From assembly GCF_001591165.1 (NCBI RefSeq), contig NZ_BCUG01000049.1, positions 1 through 40,577 of the forward strand: a DNA stretch of 40,577 bases, written 5' to 3'. Under the pieces are notes generated by a model. It saw nothing but the letters and a program-made list of their open reading frames with translations, was not told the DNA's origin and did not search any database. The stretch comes from Thauera butanivorans NBRC 103042. GTDB lineage: Bacteria; Pseudomonadota; Gammaproteobacteria; Burkholderiales; Rhodocyclaceae. Each line of letters begins with the position of its first letter. The first letter of the stretch is position 1. This document shows, piece by piece, positions 21,055 through 32,497 of this stretch. The position numbers and the translations under genes were made by a program.

Positions 21055-21132
21055 GGCGGCGATTATGGGCATGTTTGCAACCGCTCACCAGCCCGCCCTG
21101 TGCCCCAACCCCGAATACGGAGCGAATACGGA

Positions 21133-22014
21133 ATGGAAGTCGGATTCATCGGACTCGGCCTCATGGGCCGGCCCATGGCATTGAACCTGATCAAGGCCGG
21201 CCACACGGTGCATGTCTGGAGCAGAAGGCGCGAATCGATGCAGCCGCTGCTCGACGCCGGCGCGAATGACGCCGCCAGTGCGGCCGAAGTCGCCCGCCGT
21301 GCGGAGATCACGATCAGCATCGTCGCCGATGCTCCCGATGTCGAGCAGGTCACGCTCGGCGCCGATGGCGTGGCCGACGGCGCTTCTGCCGGCCACATCC
21401 ACATCGACATGAGCACGATCGCGCCGGCGGCGGCGCAGTCGATCGCGGCGCGCCTGGCCGAGCGCGGCGTGAGCATGATCGATGCGCCGGTGTCCGGCGG
21501 CGAAGTCGGCGCCATCGCTGCGACGCTGACGATCATGGCCGGCGGCGACGCGGCGGCGTTCGAACGCGCGCTGCCGCTGTTCCAGGCCATGGGCAAGTCC
21601 GTCACCCGCATCGGTGACAGCGGCGCGGGCCAGGTCGCCAAGGCCTGCAACCAGATCCTGACCGGCGTCGGCGTGGCGGCGGTGGCCGAGGCGCTGAACT
21701 TCGCCAACAAGAGCGGCGTCGACGCCGCCAGGGTGCGCGAGGCGCTGCTCGGCGGCTTCGCCTATTCGCGCGTGCTCGAGAATCACGGCCAGCGCATGCT
21801 CGAGCGCAACTTCAAGCCGGGCTTCAAGGCCTGGATGCACCAGAAGGACATGCGCATCGTCATGGAAGAGGCGCACCGCCTCGGCCTGGCGCTGCCGTCG
21901 TCGGCGGCGACGGCGCAGATGTTCAACGCCATGGTCGGCAGCGGCCTGGGCGAAGACGACTCGGTGGCGATGCTGAAGCTGCTCGAAGGCATGAGCGGCG
22001 GCAGCGGCAAGTGA
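21133..22014 (+). CDS. beta-hydroxyacid dehydrogenase, tartronate semialdehyde reductase-like (copy 1)
   Basis: This 293-residue NAD(P)-dependent enzyme of the 3-hydroxyisobutyrate dehydrogenase family interconverts a beta-hydroxyacid and its semialdehyde. The dinucleotide loop is GFIGLGLMGRPMA (residues 4-16), the substrate motif DAPVSGGEVGA (117-127) and the catalytic Lys170 in GQVAKACNQ. It resembles GarR/GlxR, but substrate assignment is uncertain. ATG 21133 lies just after a 9-base direct repeat (GAATACGGA at 21113-21121 and 21124-21132). It precedes a paralogue by 10 bases. Confidence 0.85.
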   Translation: MEVGFIGLGLMGRPMALNLIKAGHTVHVWSRRRESMQPLLDAGANDAASAAEVARRAEITISIVADAPDVEQVTLGADGVADGASAGHIHIDMSTIAPAAAQSIAARLAERGVSMIDAPVSGGEVGAIAATLTIMAGGDAAAFERALPLFQAMGKSVTRIGDSGAGQVAKACNQILTGVGVAAVAEALNFANKSGVDAARVREALLGGFAYSRVLENHGQRMLERNFKPGFKAWMHQKDMRIVMEEAHRLGLALPSSAATAQMFNAMVGSGLGEDDSVAMLKLLEGMSGGSGK

Positions 22015-22024
22015 GGGGGCGGAC

Positions 22025-22885
22025 ATGAAAGTCGGTTTCGTCGGACTGGGGGTGATGGGTGAGCCGATGGCGCGCCATCTGCGTACGGCGGGGCATGATC
22101 TGGCGGTGTGGGCGCGCCGGCCGGAGTCGGCGGCAGCACTGGCAGCCGAAGGCGTGCCGGTGTGCGCCACGCCTGCCGAACTGGCGGCGCGCAGCGAAGC
22201 GGTGATCACCATCGTCACCGCCAGCGCGGACGTGGATGCGCTGGCTTTCGGCGAGCAGGGCCTGGCCGCCGGCTTCGCGCCCGGCGCCGTCCACGTCGAC
22301 ATGAGCACGATCGCGCCGGCGATGGCGCGTTCGCTGGCCGAGCGCTACGCCGCGCGCGGCATCGGCTTCGTCGATGCACCGGTGTCCGGCGGCGGCCAGG
22401 GCGCGCGCGAGGCGACACTGGCGATCATGGCCGGCGCCGACGAGGCCGTGCTGGCGCGCGTGCGGCCGCTGCTCGAGGCGATGGGCAAGCGCATCGTGCA
22501 CATCGGCCCGCCGGGAGCCGGCCAGGTGGCCAAGGCCTGCAACCAGATGATCATGGTCTCCGCCATCCAGGCCTGCGCCGAGGCCGTCAGCCTGGCCAAT
22601 GCGCACGGCGTGGACGCGGCGGCGGTGCGCAGCGCGCTGATGGGCGGGTCGGCGGCGTCGCGCGTGCTGGAGGTGATGGGAGCGAAGATGGTCGAGCGCG
22701 ACTTCGCCGCGGGCGTCGAGGCACGGCTGCACCACAAGGATTTCGCCCTGCTGATGGACGAGGCGGCCCGGCTCGGCGCGCCGCTGCCGGTGGCCGCTCA
22801 GGTCTGGCAGCAGCTCAATGCGCTGATGAAAGCAGGCTGGGGGCAGGACGACACCGCCAGCCTGCTGCGGGTGCTCGAAAGCTGA
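22025..22885 (+). CDS. beta-hydroxyacid dehydrogenase, tartronate semialdehyde reductase-like (copy 2)
   Basis: This 286-residue paralogue of the preceding gene has the same landmarks: GFVGLGVMGEPMA, DAPVSGGGQGA and Lys170 in GQVAKACNQ. Both share HxDMSTIAPA. It starts 10 bases after copy 1 and is certainly co-transcribed. Divergence outside the motifs suggests an old duplication with separate substrates. No glyoxylate carboligase or glycerate kinase gene is next to it, so a glyoxylate pathway role is not proven. Confidence 0.85.
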   Translation: MKVGFVGLGVMGEPMARHLRTAGHDLAVWARRPESAAALAAEGVPVCATPAELAARSEAVITIVTASADVDALAFGEQGLAAGFAPGAVHVDMSTIAPAMARSLAERYAARGIGFVDAPVSGGGQGAREATLAIMAGADEAVLARVRPLLEAMGKRIVHIGPPGAGQVAKACNQMIMVSAIQACAEAVSLANAHGVDAAAVRSALMGGSAASRVLEVMGAKMVERDFAAGVEARLHHKDFALLMDEAARLGAPLPVAAQVWQQLNALMKAGWGQDDTASLLRVLES

Positions 22886-22922
22886 GCCCAATGCTCTTCG
22901 CTTGGGAGATTTCCCTCTTGAT

Positions 22923-22977
22923 GTAGGAGCGGCTTCAGCCGCGAAAGGCGCTTGTTCGCGGCTGAAGCCGCTCCTAC
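22923..22977. repeat. REP palindrome, complete
   Basis: A perfect 23-bp inverted repeat (22923-22945 and 22955-22977) flanks a 9-base centre AGGCGCTTG. Each outer end begins GTAGGAGC, the GTAG head seen in REP elements mobilised by RAYT transposases in many proteobacteria. It lies in the 131-base gap between convergent genes, where it may also act as a transcription stop or mRNA 3' stabiliser. A partial copy is at 9250-9267. No transposase is present in the window. Confidence 0.85.
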
Positions 22978-23016
22978 GGTGAAAGATACGCCTGCTTGAA
23001 CGGAACGGTATCGAAG

Positions 23017-23702
23017 CTAAGCCTGCGGCTTGCCGTACCAGCGGAAGCGCTCGATGACTTCCGCCATTTCCTCGGTGGACAGCAGCACCGGCGGGCCGAG
23101 CTGCAGCGTGCGCCAGTACTGCTCGCACAGGGTTTCGAACTCGATTGCCAGTGCCAGCGCGTGCTGCAGGTCGCGGCCGAACACCACCATGCCGTGGTTC
23201 GCCAGCAGGCAGGCGTTGCGCCCGTGCAGGGCGGCGATGGCGGCATCCGACAGCGCCTGGGTGCCGAAGGTGGCGTAGCGCGCGCAGCGCACGGTGCTGC
23301 CGCCGAAGCGCGCGATCATGTAGTGGAAAGGCGGGATGTCGATGCGCTGGCAGGCGAGCGCGGTGGCAAAGGGCGCATGGGCGTGCAGGATCGCGCCGGC
23401 ATCGGGAAAGGCGGCGTAGATGTCGCGGTGCAGCTGCCATTCGGACGAAGGCGCGAACAGGCCGCGCCAGTTGCCGTCGGTGCCGACGACGGCCATGTCT
23501 TCCGGCCGGCCGTGTTCGGCAGGCAGCCCGCTCGGCGTGATCAGCATGCAGGCCGGCGACGGCAGGCGCATGCTGGCATTGCCCGCGGTGCCGACGTTCA
23601 GGCGTGCGGCGCCCATCGCGCGCATGGTGTCGAGCAGGGCGGCGCGCAGTTCCGGGCTGGCATCGGCGTCCGGCGGGGTCGGCTGCGCGGCAGCTGCGGC
23701 AC

Positions 23703-23706
<4 letters not shown>
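23017..23706 (-). CDS. class II aldolase, fuculose-phosphate type (probable 5-methylthioribulose/5-deoxyribulose 1-phosphate aldolase)
   Basis: This 229-residue zinc aldolase has the FucA signatures GTAGNASMR, LITPSGLP, SSEWQLH with Glu89, HAH (His108, His110) and NHG (His171), the four residues equivalent to the FucA metal site and base. The neighbour mtnA makes the 1-phosphate ketose, so the aldolase probably cleaves it to dihydroxyacetone phosphate and an aldehyde (DHAP shunt). The alternative, MtnB dehydratase of the methionine salvage pathway, belongs to the same superfamily but has a different motif set. The start overlaps the mtnA stop (ATGA). Function is inferred from context. Confidence 0.8.
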
Positions 23707-24770
<1,064 letters not shown>

Positions 24771-24794
24771 TCTGGGATCCCGTTTGCGCCGGAG

Positions 24795-25964
24795 TCAGGC
24801 TGTGCCGAAGGCGGCGTCGAGCTTTTCGCAGGCGGCGGCCAGCGTCGCTTCGTTCTTGGCGAAGCAGAAGCGCACCACCTTGTCGTCGTGGCCGTCGGCG
24901 AAGAAGGCGGACACCGGGATTGCGGCGACGCCGACTTCGCGGGTCAGGTATTCGCAGAAGGCGGTGTCGCCCAGGTCGGAGATCGCGTCGTAGCGGGCGA
25001 GCTGGAAGTAGGTGCCGCGCGAGGGCAGCAGCTCGAAGCGCGAGCCGGCCAGCGCACTGCGGAAGAAGTCGCGCTTGGCCTGGTAGAAGGCGGCCAGGCC
25101 GGCGTGGCGCGAAGCGTCGGCCATGTAGTCGGCAAGTGCGAGCTGCACCGGTGTATTCACCGTGAAGACGTTGAACTGATGCACCTTGCGGAATTCCGCC
25201 ATCAGTTCGCGCGGCGCCACCACGTAGCCGACTTTCCAGCCGGTGATGTGGTAGGTCTTGCCGAAGCTCGAGACCACGAAGCTGCGCTCGGCGAGTTCGG
25301 CGTGGGCGGCGCAGCTGGCGTGGGCGACGCCGTCGAAAACGATGTGTTCGTAGACTTCGTCGGCGACGATGATGATGCCGGTGCCGCGAACCAGCTCGGC
25401 AAGGCGGTCGAGGTCGGTGCGCTGCCAGACGGTCGCGGTCGGGTTGTGCGGCGTGTTGATCATGATCATGCGGGTGCGCGGCGTGATCGCCGCCGCCACC
25501 GCCGTCCAGTCCGGACGGTAGTCGGGTGCGGCCAGCCGCAGCCGCACGACCTTGCCGCCGGCCAGTTCGATCGACGGCACGTAGGAGTCATAGACCGGCT
25601 CGAACACGATCACTTCGTCGCCGGGATGCACGCAGGCCGCCACGGCGGTAAACAATGCCTGGGTGGCGCCGGCGGTGACGGTGATCTCCGCCTCGACGTC
25701 GTAGCGCGTGCCGTACAGCGTTTCGATCTTGGCGGCGACGGCTTCGCGCAGCGGCAGGCAGCCGGCCATCGGCGGATACTGGTTGTGGCCGGCACGCATC
25801 CAGTGCGCGACGCGCTTGAACAGGACGTCTTCGGCGTTGAAGTCAGGGAAGCCCTGCGACAGGTTGATCGCCCGGCATTCCTGCGCCAGGCGCGACATGA
25901 TGGTGAAGATCGTGGTGCCGACGGCGGGCAGGCGCGAACCGAGCGGAGCGGGAAAGTGCGGCAT
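24795..25964 (-). CDS. pyridoxal phosphate aminotransferase, methionine type
   Basis: This 389-residue fold-type I aminotransferase matches E. coli YbdL (methionine aminotransferase) in GTTIFTIMSRLAQE, NLSQGFPDF and the PLP site SSFGKTYHITGWKVGY (Lys236). Also present are INTPHNPTA (Asn174) and ADEVYEHIVF (Asp202, Tyr205). It probably interconverts 4-methylthio-2-oxobutyrate and methionine, the last step of methionine salvage. I chose ATG 25964, which gives the family N-terminus, over ATG 25994; neither has a clear Shine-Dalgarno sequence. It leads the operon with mtnA and the aldolase. Confidence 0.85.
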   Translation of the reverse strand: MPHFPAPLGSRLPAVGTTIFTIMSRLAQECRAINLSQGFPDFNAEDVLFKRVAHWMRAGHNQYPPMAGCLPLREAVAAKIETLYGTRYDVEAEITVTAGATQALFTAVAACVHPGDEVIVFEPVYDSYVPSIELAGGKVVRLRLAAPDYRPDWTAVAAAITPRTRMIMINTPHNPTATVWQRTDLDRLAELVRGTGIIIVADEVYEHIVFDGVAHASCAAHAELAERSFVVSSFGKTYHITGWKVGYVVAPRELMAEFRKVHQFNVFTVNTPVQLALADYMADASRHAGLAAFYQAKRDFFRSALAGSRFELLPSRGTYFQLARYDAISDLGDTAFCEYLTREVGVAAIPVSAFFADGHDDKVVRFCFAKNEATLAAACEKLDAAFGTA

Positions 25965-26130
25965 GGTGGGCAGGAGAGCGGATGGAGCCGCCATTGTCGC
26001 AAAGAGCGCACGGGGATGGCAGCACAGCGGCGGCAGACTGCAACGGCCGGCATGGCGACGAGCCTTGCCGGCAGGCCATGCCGGAGCGCCAGGGCGGCAA
26101 GCCGTCGCCGCAGGGTGGCGAGGAGCGGCG

Positions 26131-26140
26131 TGCTAGAATC
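26131..26140 (+). promoter_or_regulatory. extended -10 element ahead of the PP0621-type gene and pilSR
   Basis: TGCTAGAATC includes TAGAAT (26134-26139) with the TGn extension, giving a leader of about 43 bases to the GTG at 26189. No convincing -35 hexamer is seen. The rest of the 224-base divergent gap (25965-26188) holds nothing else I can support. Confidence 0.4.
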
Positions 26141-26188
26141 CGGCGCGTCTTCATCCTGTCCGGCGATGCCTTTTTCGCCCTGCCTACC

Positions 26189-26425
26189 GTGCGCAATCTG
26201 CTGATCCTCGTTCTCGTCATTGCCGGCATCTGGTGGATTCGGCGGGCGATGGCGCGGATCGGGAAAAAGCCGGCCAAGAGCAGGAATGGCCAGGCGGATG
26301 CCGCGGCCGAGCGCGTGCTGGAGTGCGCGCATTGCGGCCTCAACGTGCCCGAGTCCGAAGGCGTGCGCGAGCACGGCCGCTTCTACTGCTCCGATGCGCA
26401 TCGGCTCGCCGGGCCGCGGGAGTGA
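26189..26425 (+). CDS. PP0621 family small membrane protein
   Basis: This 78-residue protein starts with one hydrophobic helix (RNLLILVLVIAGIWWI). It ends in a small zinc-binding module with Cys-Ala-His-Cys and, 21 residues later, Cys-Ser-Asp-Ala-His. This arrangement is that of the PP0621 family, whose function is unknown. It is found next to pilS in many betaproteobacteria. GTG 26189 is chosen because the helix begins right after it. An in-frame extension upstream would cross the -10 element. The pilS start follows 1 base after its stop. Confidence 0.75.
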   Translation: MRNLLILVLVIAGIWWIRRAMARIGKKPAKSRNGQADAAAERVLECAHCGLNVPESEGVREHGRFYCSDAHRLAGPRE

Positions 26426-26426
26426 A

Positions 26427-27991
26427 ATGAGCGCGGCTGCGTCGATCGCCATCGAGCGTTCGCGCCTCGTCTCGCTGCATTTTCTCAACCTGTTCCGGCT
26501 GGTGCTGGCGGGGCTGTTCGTCGTCGCGGGCGAGGAGCTGGGGTTGGGAAGCGAGATGCCGGCGGTGTTTCGCGTCGTTGCGTACGGTTACGTGGCGAGC
26601 GCCCTGGTGCTCGGTTTCCGCGAAGTGGCCGGCTATCTGGGCGAATCGCACGCGATCGCGCTGCAGGCCGTGATCGACGTCGCAGCGCTGTCGCTGATGA
26701 TGTGGGCGAGCGGCGGCTACGGCAGCGGCCTGCCGGTGCTGATGATGGTGATGCTGGCCGGCGTCGGCCTGGTGGCGGAAGGGCGCATGGTGCTGTTCTT
26801 CGCTGCGCTGGCGACCATCGCGGTGCTGATCGAGAACGCATGGCGCCTGGCAGTCGGGGACCAGCCGGTCGATTTCCTCAAGGTCGGCATCTTCTGCACC
26901 GGTTTCTTCGGCATTGCCTTGATCGCCCGTCTGCTCGCCTCGCGGGCGCAGGCCAATGCCTCGCTCGCGGCGGAGCGCGGCGAGGCGCTGGCCAAGCAGC
27001 AGGCGGTCAACGAACGCATCATCCGCGACATGCAGGATGGCGTGATCGTCGCCGACGCAAAGGGTCGCGTGCTGCAGTCGAACCCGCAGGCGGCCGTGCT
27101 GCTCGGCATGACTGCGTCCGCTGCGGGCTCGCTCGAAGGGCTGCAGCTGCTGGACGTCGATCCGGTGTTCGACGAACTGATGTGCGGACGCCATCCGGAT
27201 GGCCGCCTGCTGCGCATCGGCCCGGGCGGACGCCTGATGCGCTGCCGCGTGGTGTATGGCGAGCAGCAGGGCGCCGAAGGGAGCGGCTTCCTGATCTACC
27301 TGACCGATTTCGAGGATATCCAGCGCGGGCTGCAGCAGACCAAGCTGGCGGCGCTGGGGCGCCTGACTGCCAGCATGGCGCACGAGATCCGCAACCCGCT
27401 GTCGGCCGTGACCCAGGCGGCCGAGTTGCTGCGCGACGAGAAGCGCGGCGAGATGCAGGGGCGGCTGGTGCGCATCATCAACGACAACGCGCATCGCATC
27501 GAGCGCATGATCCGCGACGTGCTGGCGCTCGGCCGGCGCGAGCAGGCGCTGCCCGAAGCGCTGCCGCTGGCGCAGTTCGCCGCCGAAGTGATCGAGGCGC
27601 GGGCGTTCAGCGATCCCGCCGAGCGCGATCTGTATGCGATCGAGATCGAGCCCTCGCTCAGTTTCGCCATCGACCGGGCACATCTGCACCAGATCCTCGA
27701 CAACCTGCTGGCGAATGCGCGGCGCTACTGCTCGGGCAAGCCTGCGGCCGTACGCCTGCATGCGATGGCCTTGGCGGGCGAGCGCGTTGCGCTGCATGTG
27801 CGCGACGATGGCCCCGGGCTCGACGAGGCTACGCGCCTGCATCTGTTCGAACCTTTCTTCACGACCCATGCCAAGGGCACCGGCCTGGGGCTGTACATCG
27901 CACGCGAGCTGGCCGAGGCCAACGACGCCACCCTCGAACTTGCGGCGAACGGCCCGGGTGCGGATTTCGTCCTTGAAGGGCGCCAGAAACC

Positions 27992-27995
<4 letters not shown>
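26427..27995 (+). CDS. pilS: sensor histidine kinase PilS
   Basis: PilS is the inner-membrane kinase that senses pilin levels and controls type IV pilus transcription through PilR. The 522-residue protein has a six-helix membrane domain to about residue 175, a PAS-like linker (VNERIIRDMQDGVIVADAKGR) and the phosphoacceptor His319 in MAHEIRNPLS. The ATPase domain has LDNLLANARRY, DDGPGL and GTGLGLYIARELAE. ATG 26427 follows a weak purine-rich sequence. The stop overlaps the pilR ATG (ATGA), so the pair is coupled. No pilin gene lies in the window. Confidence 0.92.
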
Positions 27996-29398
<1,403 letters not shown>

Positions 29399-29401
29399 TG
29401 T

Positions 29402-30811
29402 TCAGGCCCGTACACGGACCTTGCCGTCGGTCGCGTGGATGAGGTGCGCGGCGAAGGCGGCGCGGACTTCGTCTTCGCCATGCACCAGCCGCACTTCGGC
29501 CGGGAGATGGCGCATGCGGGTGATGAAGCGGGTCAGATCGTCCCGGTCGGCATGCGCCGAGTAGCCCGACAGCGTGTCGATGCCGGCACGGATGCCGATG
29601 CGCTGGCCGTCGATATCGACGTAGCCGCCGCGCGGGCCGAAAGCCTGGATGGCGTGGCCCGGCGTGCCGCGCGCCTGGTAGCCGACGAAGACGACGTTGT
29701 GGCGGGCGTCGCCGAGCATGGCCTTGAGGTAGTTCATCACCCGTCCGCCCGCGCACATGCCGCTGGCGGCGATGACAACGGCAGGTTCGCCGCTGCGGGC
29801 GAGGCGCTGGACGTTGGCGAGATGGGCGTCGTGGCCGTCGATCGCCACCAGCTGTGCGTAGCTCAGCGGCTGGCGCCCGGCGCGTAGCCGCGCTTTCGCC
29901 TCGGCGTCCCAGAAAGGCTGGAGTTCGCGATAGAGCTGGGTGAAACGGCTGGCCAGTGGCGAGTCGAGATGGATCTTCAGCGCTTCCCAGCGTGCGGCAT
30001 GGCGCCCGGGCTTGCGGCGCTGGCGGTGCAGGATGTCCTCGAACTCGTACAGCAGTTCCTGGGTGCGGCCGATGCTGAAGGCCGGGATGATCACCGTGCC
30101 GCCATCTTCCAGGGCGCGTTCGACCACGCGGCACAGGCGTTCGCGGCGATGCCGCCTGTCCTCGTGGATGCGGTCGCCGTACGTGCTTTCGAGCACGACG
30201 AGATCCGCCTGCCAGGGTGGGCGCGGCGCGGGCAGCAGTGGCGCATGGGGCGCGCCGAGATCGCCCGAGAACAGCACCCGGCGCCGTTGCGGCCAGGCTT
30301 TGCCGGAGAGGTCGAATTCGACGTAGGCCGAACCCAGGATGTGGCCGGCACGCTGCAGCCGGACCCTGCAGGTGGTGTCCGCACCGCGGTAGAGCGTGTG
30401 CCATTGGCGGTAGGGCAGGGGGCGGATGCGCGCCTCGACCATCTGCAGGTAGCGCTCGACCAGTGCCCTGTCGCGGGTCACGCCGACCTGGAAGGCGTCG
30501 GCAAGAACGGTCGGCAGCAGGCGCGCAGAGGGTTCGCTGCAGAAGATCGGTCCGCGGAAGCCGGCGGCCAGCAACCACGGCAGGCGGCCGCAGTGGTCGA
30601 TATGGACGTGCGTCAGGACCAGTGCGCCGATGTTCGACACCGGAAAGGGAATGTCGAGCCGGTCTGCGCCGGCACTGCCGTCGGGAGAGGTTTCCGCGCC
30701 CTGGAAGAGGCCGCAGTCGATCAGGACGCTCTGGTCGCCGTCGATGAAGAGCTGGTGGCAGGACCCGGTGACACCGTGCCGTGCGCCGTGATGGAGGATG
30801 CGGGGGTTCAT
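29402..30811 (-). CDS. beta-CASP metallo-beta-lactamase (RNA-processing type)
   Basis: This 469-residue protein combines the metal-binding MBL domain (His68, His70, Asp72, His73 in THVHIDHCG; His156 in GHILGSA; Asp183 in FSGDLG) with a beta-CASP insert. C-terminal motifs are ASGMCAGGR and GYSAHAD. The family includes CPSF73-like and KH-less prokaryotic RNases, so it is probably an endo/exonuclease acting on RNA. It starts ATG 30811 with MNPRILHHGARHGVTGSCH, the usual entry. Its substrate in this organism is unknown. Such RNases are often solitary. Confidence 0.87.
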   Translation of the reverse strand: MNPRILHHGARHGVTGSCHQLFIDGDQSVLIDCGLFQGAETSPDGSAGADRLDIPFPVSNIGALVLTHVHIDHCGRLPWLLAAGFRGPIFCSEPSARLLPTVLADAFQVGVTRDRALVERYLQMVEARIRPLPYRQWHTLYRGADTTCRVRLQRAGHILGSAYVEFDLSGKAWPQRRRVLFSGDLGAPHAPLLPAPRPPWQADLVVLESTYGDRIHEDRRHRRERLCRVVERALEDGGTVIIPAFSIGRTQELLYEFEDILHRQRRKPGRHAARWEALKIHLDSPLASRFTQLYRELQPFWDAEAKARLRAGRQPLSYAQLVAIDGHDAHLANVQRLARSGEPAVVIAASGMCAGGRVMNYLKAMLGDARHNVVFVGYQARGTPGHAIQAFGPRGGYVDIDGQRIGIRAGIDTLSGYSAHADRDDLTRFITRMRHLPAEVRLVHGEDEVRAAFAAHLIHATDGKVRVRA

Positions 30812-30878
30812 GCGGCGATTCCATCTGTCATGAATCCCGGCTTGCCACCGGGATGGCCCCCTCGGCGCCTCGCCGGCG

Positions 30879-31694
30879 TCATTGTTCGAGGCGGCGCAGG
30901 TATTCGCGTGTGAACATGCGCTCGGGCAGGTCGCGGACGTTCATCGTTTCGTAGGTGAGGATGGAGACTTCACCGCGCTTGAGGGCGTCTTCCATCACCA
31001 GGCGGGTGGGGCGCAGGCGGCCGGCCAGCTCCTTGAAGTCCTCGTAGAGGGCAGTCTTCAGCAGGCGTCCGGAGAGCGCATAGAACTCGGCCTTCAGCGG
31101 GCGCTTGTCCTGCTCGGCGATCCAGTATTTGACCCTCGAATAGGTGACGCTGCGATCCACCGCGACGAGGTCGAGCACGATCGCCGGCTGCCCGTCCAGC
31201 GTTTCCTCGCCGATGATGCTGGGCGTGTAGTCGCCGGCGAAGTTGGCACGGGCCAGGTCGCCGTTGGCCACCTGGCCGGTGAGGCGCTGAGCCAGCGACA
31301 GGCGCACGGGCTGGGAGACGCTGGGCATGAAGATCCACAGATCGCGGCCCCGCATCAGCAGCGCCTGGCCGCGCTCGGAGGCAGGCTCGGTGGTCAACAC
31401 GATGGTGTTTTCGTTGCCGCGCGACAGGATGCGGAACTTGCGCTGATCCGTCTGCTGACCGTCGCTCAGGTTGCGGATGGTGATTTCGGTCTGGAAGCTT
31501 TCGCGCGGGAAGCGGATTTCGTCGGCATGCTTGACCATTTCGATGGCTTCGGGCGTCGCCGCGGGGGCCGCCGCCGATCGTGCGTCCGGATCCTGGGCAT
31601 GCGCCTGCATCCAGGCAGGCAGCAGCACGGCGCCGGCCAGCAGGCCGAGCATGCTGCGGCGCAGTCGGCGTTCATGATTCATCGCTTGGCTCAT
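30879..31694 (-). CDS. LolA-like outer membrane lipoprotein-sorting protein
   Basis: This 271-residue protein has a signal peptide (RRLRRSMLGLLAGAVLLPAWMQAHA, cleavage after AHA about residue 33) and a LolA-like beta-sandwich. TEITIRNLSDGQ, LLMRGRDLWIFMPS and LKAEFYALSG(R) resemble proteins annotated as outer membrane lipoprotein-sorting. It may carry a lipid or lipoprotein through the periplasm. I chose ATG 31694 because AGAGGA lies 8 bases upstream. ATG 31721 is a longer, less supported start. It runs divergently from an ABC ATPase with only 45 bases between starts. Confidence 0.8.
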   Translation of the reverse strand: MSQAMNHERRLRRSMLGLLAGAVLLPAWMQAHAQDPDARSAAAPAATPEAIEMVKHADEIRFPRESFQTEITIRNLSDGQQTDQRKFRILSRGNENTIVLTTEPASERGQALLMRGRDLWIFMPSVSQPVRLSLAQRLTGQVANGDLARANFAGDYTPSIIGEETLDGQPAIVLDLVAVDRSVTYSRVKYWIAEQDKRPLKAEFYALSGRLLKTALYEDFKELAGRLRPTRLVMEDALKRGEVSILTYETMNVRDLPERMFTREYLRRLEQ

Positions 31695-31739
31695 GGATGC
31701 TATCCTCTTGGCGGTTTTCATCAATTCGTCACCATCCAG

Positions 31740-32489
31740 ATGGCTATTGTTCGGGTCGAAAACGTCAGCAAACACTATCGTCTGGGTGATCAGGACGTGA
31801 AGGCGCTGACCAATGTGTCGCTCGCGATCGAGCCCGGCGTCTTTCTGGCCATCGCCGGTCCGTCCGGCAGCGGCAAGTCTACACTGCTGAACATCATCGG
31901 TTGCATCGATACGCCGACTTCGGGGCGCGTCATCATCGACGGCCACGACGTATCGGGAAGGACGCCGGACCAGCTTGCCGACGTGCGGGCGCGGACCATC
32001 GGCTTCATCTTCCAGACCTTCAATCTGCTGCCGGTGCTGTCGGCGGCGGAAAACGTCGAATACCCCTTGCTGCAGCTCAAGGAGCTGTCGAAGGCCGAGC
32101 GGCAGGAGCGGGTGAAGCATTATCTCGAGGTCGTCGGCCTGAGCAAGTACGCCTCGCACCGCCCCAACCAGCTGTCGGGCGGGCAGCGCCAGCGCGTGGC
32201 GATCGCGCGCGCGCTGGCGACGCATTCCAAGATCGTGCTGGCCGACGAGCCGACCGCCAACCTCGACAGCAAGACGGGGACGAGCATCCTGAAGCTGATG
32301 CAGCGGATCAATCGCGAATCGGGCACCACCTTCGTCTTTTCCACCCACGATCGAAAGGTCATGAACATGGCGGACCGCCTGGTGCGCATCGCGGACGGTG
32401 AAATCACCGCGCTGGGCATGCGATCGGACGACCAGTGGATGTTCGTCCAGGATCAGCGCCCCAAGGGCGAAGTCGAGCCTGAAGTCTAG
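31740..32489 (+). CDS. ABC transporter ATP-binding protein (MacB/LolD type)
   Basis: This 249-residue cytoplasmic ATPase has the Walker A GPSGSGKS (residues 40-47), the signature LSGGQRQRVAIARAL and the Walker B VLADEPTANLD. It is of the class that energises FtsX-like permeases such as MacB and LolCE, usually for export of lipoproteins or lipids. No permease gene is next to it. The downstream gene is an outer-membrane barrel starting 8 bases after its stop, so the ATPase and barrel share an operon. The N-terminal MAIVRVENVSKHYRL supports ATG 31740. Confidence 0.9.
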   Translation: MAIVRVENVSKHYRLGDQDVKALTNVSLAIEPGVFLAIAGPSGSGKSTLLNIIGCIDTPTSGRVIIDGHDVSGRTPDQLADVRARTIGFIFQTFNLLPVLSAAENVEYPLLQLKELSKAERQERVKHYLEVVGLSKYASHRPNQLSGGQRQRVAIARALATHSKIVLADEPTANLDSKTGTSILKLMQRINRESGTTFVFSTHDRKVMNMADRLVRIADGEITALGMRSDDQWMFVQDQRPKGEVEPEV

Positions 32490-32497
32490 GAGTATTC

